This document shows, one piece after another, positions 62,307-64,000 of a stretch of DNA of 64,000 nt. The translations under genes and the position numbers were made by a program. How positions within the stretch are numbered: the stretch's first letter is position 1; the number at the start of each line of letters is the position of its first letter. The DNA is from Rhodocyclaceae bacterium. GTDB taxonomy: Bacteria; Pseudomonadota; Gammaproteobacteria; Burkholderiales; Rhodocyclaceae. The stretch covers positions 60,779 through 124,778 of the forward strand of contig JAUXXJ010000056.1 in assembly GCA_030681195.1 (NCBI GenBank). The letters are read 5' to 3'. Under the pieces are notes generated by a model. It saw only the letters and a program-made list of their open reading frames with translations. It was not told the DNA's origin and did not search any database.

Positions 62307-63253
62307 GGTTCTAGCTCCAGCCCATCATAGGCGGACAATACTTCCAGCGTTGCACCATTGCGTGTCAGCGCTTCAAAACGACGGGTTTCCTCAAGGACAC
62401 CAGCAATCTGTCGATCGTCATAGGCTGGCTCGTGGTGATACAGACAAAGTTTCTTCGCATTGGCGAGTTGACAAAGTTCAACGCCGGTGATGTTCGATGA
62501 ATGCCCCCAGTCAGCCTTGACGGAAATCGCATCGGCCAAGGAGTACATCGCGTCAAAAATGACGAGATCGGCGTTGCGAAAGAACTCGGTGAACGCTGCA
62601 CGCTCTCCGACATCTTCGACACGGTGTTCTGAGTCGGTCGAGTAGACCACGGTTTTGCCGCCCTGCTCGAAGCGCCATCCATAGGAGTCGCCGCCGTGGC
62701 GTTGCAGCATGGCGCTAATGGAAAAGTCGGCGATTGCAAAACGGCGTCCCGGCTCAATGACGTCAAATTCGATGTGCGCCCCGAGCGAGCCAAAGTCGAC
62801 GGGGAATGAGGGCGCATCCTGCTGGCGGTGGAAAGCCATTTCGAGTGCCCCATGGCAGCCGTGAATGATGATGCGATTGCTGGTGATGTAGGCAGGCGCA
62901 AAAAACGGGAGGCCCATGATGTGGTCCCAATGCAGGTGGGATATGAAGACATGGTAGGTACGCCTTTGCTTTGCGCCGTAACGCGCCAGCAGGGCCTGCC
63001 CCAGCGCGCGGGCCCCGCTGCCCATGTCGAGAATGAAAACCTCATTCCGATGCTCGATTTCCACGCAACTCGAATGGCCGCCATAGGTACCCCGGACGGC
63101 AAAGTCCAGTCCATCCACGTAGGTTTCAACTTCATCCATGTCACGGGGCAGTGTCTGCAACTGCGAAAGGGCTGTGATGAGCTTTGCGCGGATATGGTCT
63201 GCTGTCAGCGAGACCGGAATCGAGCCGCGGGTCCCCCAGAAGCGAACCTTCAT
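62303..63253 (-). CDS. Metallo-beta-lactamase-fold hydrolase
   Basis: A 316-residue predicted phosphodiesterase-like enzyme. Near the N-terminus is VRFWGTRGSIPVS, then GGHSSCVEIEH. The metal motif HxHxDH is in FISHLHWDHIMG, the later Asp in STDSEHR and a His in DWGHSSN. The layout resembles cAMP phosphodiesterase-type or RNase Z-like MBL proteins seen beside SpoIIE-type signalling genes. The ATG at 63253 is preferred to an upstream TTG at 63271. A degenerate repeat copy is inside (62722-62745). It is coupled to the CHASE2-phosphatase gene by a 4-bp overlap. Confidence 0.88.
   Translation of the reverse strand: MKVRFWGTRGSIPVSLTADHIRAKLITALSQLQTLPRDMDEVETYVDGLDFAVRGTYGGHSSCVEIEHRNEVFILDMGSGARALGQALLARYGAKQRRTYHVFISHLHWDHIMGLPFFAPAYITSNRIIIHGCHGALEMAFHRQQDAPSFPVDFGSLGAHIEFDVIEPGRRFAIADFSISAMLQRHGGDSYGWRFEQGGKTVVYSTDSEHRVEDVGERAAFTEFFRNADLVIFDAMYSLADAISVKADWGHSSNITGVELCQLANAKKLCLYHHEPAYDDRQIAGVLEETRRFEALTRNGATLEVLSAYDGLELEP
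62722..62745 (+). repeat. Dispersed repeat, degenerate copy 18 (inside MBL-fold gene)
   Basis: AAAA, core variant GTCGGCGATTGC (two changes), triplet AAA, ACGGC. It is antiparallel to the gene, which reads it as RFAIADFS. Confidence 0.5.
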
Positions 63254-63422
63254 GAATGAGCGGACTGACAAAAAGAATGGGAAGGGGGCGAGAAGGCTTG
63301 CCCATTGATATTTAAACTATCTACTTGCATGTCGATAGAGACTGTTAATTGCCACTTGTATGGGAGATATTTTCTTTCATTGACAATAGCACAGCTATTC
63401 GGGCATAATTAGCGGTTTCGCT

Positions 63423-63509
<87 letters not shown>

Positions 63510-63595
63510 AATACCGCGAAGTCGGTTGTTCTGCCAGTTTTTGCGAAGTTTTGTGCGGATTATCGGCTGTCGTTGTGGGTGTCGTTGAATCGAAA

Positions 63596-63671
63596 GCGGG
63601 TGTAGCTCAGTTGGTAGAGCACTTGCCTTCCAAGCAAGATGTCGCGAGTTCGAACCTCGTCGCCCGCTCCA
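63596..63671 (+). tRNA. tRNA-Gly (TCC)
   Basis: Acceptor GCGGGTG pairs with CGCCCGC and CCA is encoded. The anticodon TCC is in CTTCCAAG; D-loop AGCTCAGTTGGTAGAGC and T-loop GTTCGAAC are canonical. Confidence 0.97.
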
Positions 63672-63738
63672 ATGTGCGGTAGTTTTGTCAGTAGCGAAGC
63701 GGTAATTATTGTTGGATATTGTTGTTAAGTTATTTTTT

Positions 63739-63813
<75 letters not shown>

Positions 63814-63859
63814 TCTCTTTTCGCAGCACCAAACTTTCGACTTGTTGGGGTAACCGATC

Positions 63860-64000
63860 ATGGCAAAAGGCAAATTTGAGCGTACGAAGCCGCATGTGAA
63901 TGTGGGGACGATTGGTCACGTGGACCATGGTAAGACGACGTTGACGGCGGCGATCACGACGATCCTGTCGGCGAAGTTTGGTGGCGAGGCGAAAGCCTAC
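63860..64000 (+). CDS. tuf: Elongation factor Tu (5' part, runs off the window)
   Basis: The first 47 codons read [20 protein letters not shown], then [27 protein letters not shown]. The G1 P-loop GHVDHGKTT is intact. The reading frame is open to the window edge, and the gene is about 396 codons in the family. GGGG in TTGGGGTAACCG is a plausible ribosome binding site. The tRNA-Tyr/Gly/Thr-tuf order is that of the tufB operon. Confidence 0.97.
   Translation, partial: MAKGKFERTKPHVNVGTIGHVDHGKTTLTAAITTILSAKFGGEAKAY

Overview
The window is about 62% GC and dense with genes. It looks like a chromosome segment of a betaproteobacterium, most likely near Rhodocyclales or Sterolibacteriaceae. The lineage is inferred from gene order: metK-lpxL-lpxL-dapF-DUF484-xerC-hslV-hslU, pilMNOPQ-aroK-aroB-dgt-gltB-gltD, and tRNA-Tyr/Gly/Thr-tuf, together with a PhaM-type PHA granule protein. 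No rRNA, CRISPR array, prophage or insertion sequence was seen.

Layout. 1-6.4 kb: 5' part of metK (minus strand), two LpxL-type acyltransferases separated by a small island (orphan HicB-like antitoxin, AT-rich secreted S1 protease, 58-codon ORF), then dapF, DUF484 and xerC. 6.4-20.8 kb: an accessory block set between xerC and hslV. It holds a SulP-STAS-cNMP anion transporter, a Mod/Res restriction-modification pair enclosing four small genes (DUF4160, DUF2442, an addiction-module antitoxin and a ParE-like toxin), rlmI, and a five-gene zinc-uptake operon divergent from a Zur-type regulator across a perfect 10-3-10 palindrome. 20.9-25.3 kb: hslV and hslU, split by an opposite-strand GAF-PAS-PAS-GGDEF-EAL gene. 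25.3-29.4 kb: lysA, a small lipoprotein, cyaY and mrcA. 29.6-35.3 kb: pilMNOPQ and aroK, visibly lower in GC. 35.3-41.5 kb: aroB, dgt, an unusual degenerate-KaiC/PPDK-ATP-grasp fusion and gdhA. 41.6-53 kb: gltB, gltD, glmU, glmS and an EF-G paralogue. 53-63.3 kb: rlhA-like U32 gene, AEC transporter, phaM, a response regulator, a ParA-like ATPase, a membrane methyltransferase and a signalling cluster (RsbW-like kinase, FecR protein, OmpA protein, CHASE2-SpoIIE phosphatase, metallo-beta-lactamase-fold enzyme). 63.4-64 kb: three tRNAs and the start of tuf.

The most striking feature is a dispersed bipartite repeat. It consists of an A-rich lead, the 12-mer GTCGGCGCTGGC, three variable bases, then ACGGC. 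There are 16 strong and 2 degenerate copies. Twelve strong copies lie inside or mostly inside protein-coding genes, including essential ones (glmS, glmU, aroB, lysA, gltB), and are read in several different frames. The consensus has no stop codon in any of its six frames. One inverted pair forms a terminator-like hairpin between two convergent genes. It could be a coding-tolerant mobile repeat, a DNA-uptake-like signal, or a chromosome-organising protein site.
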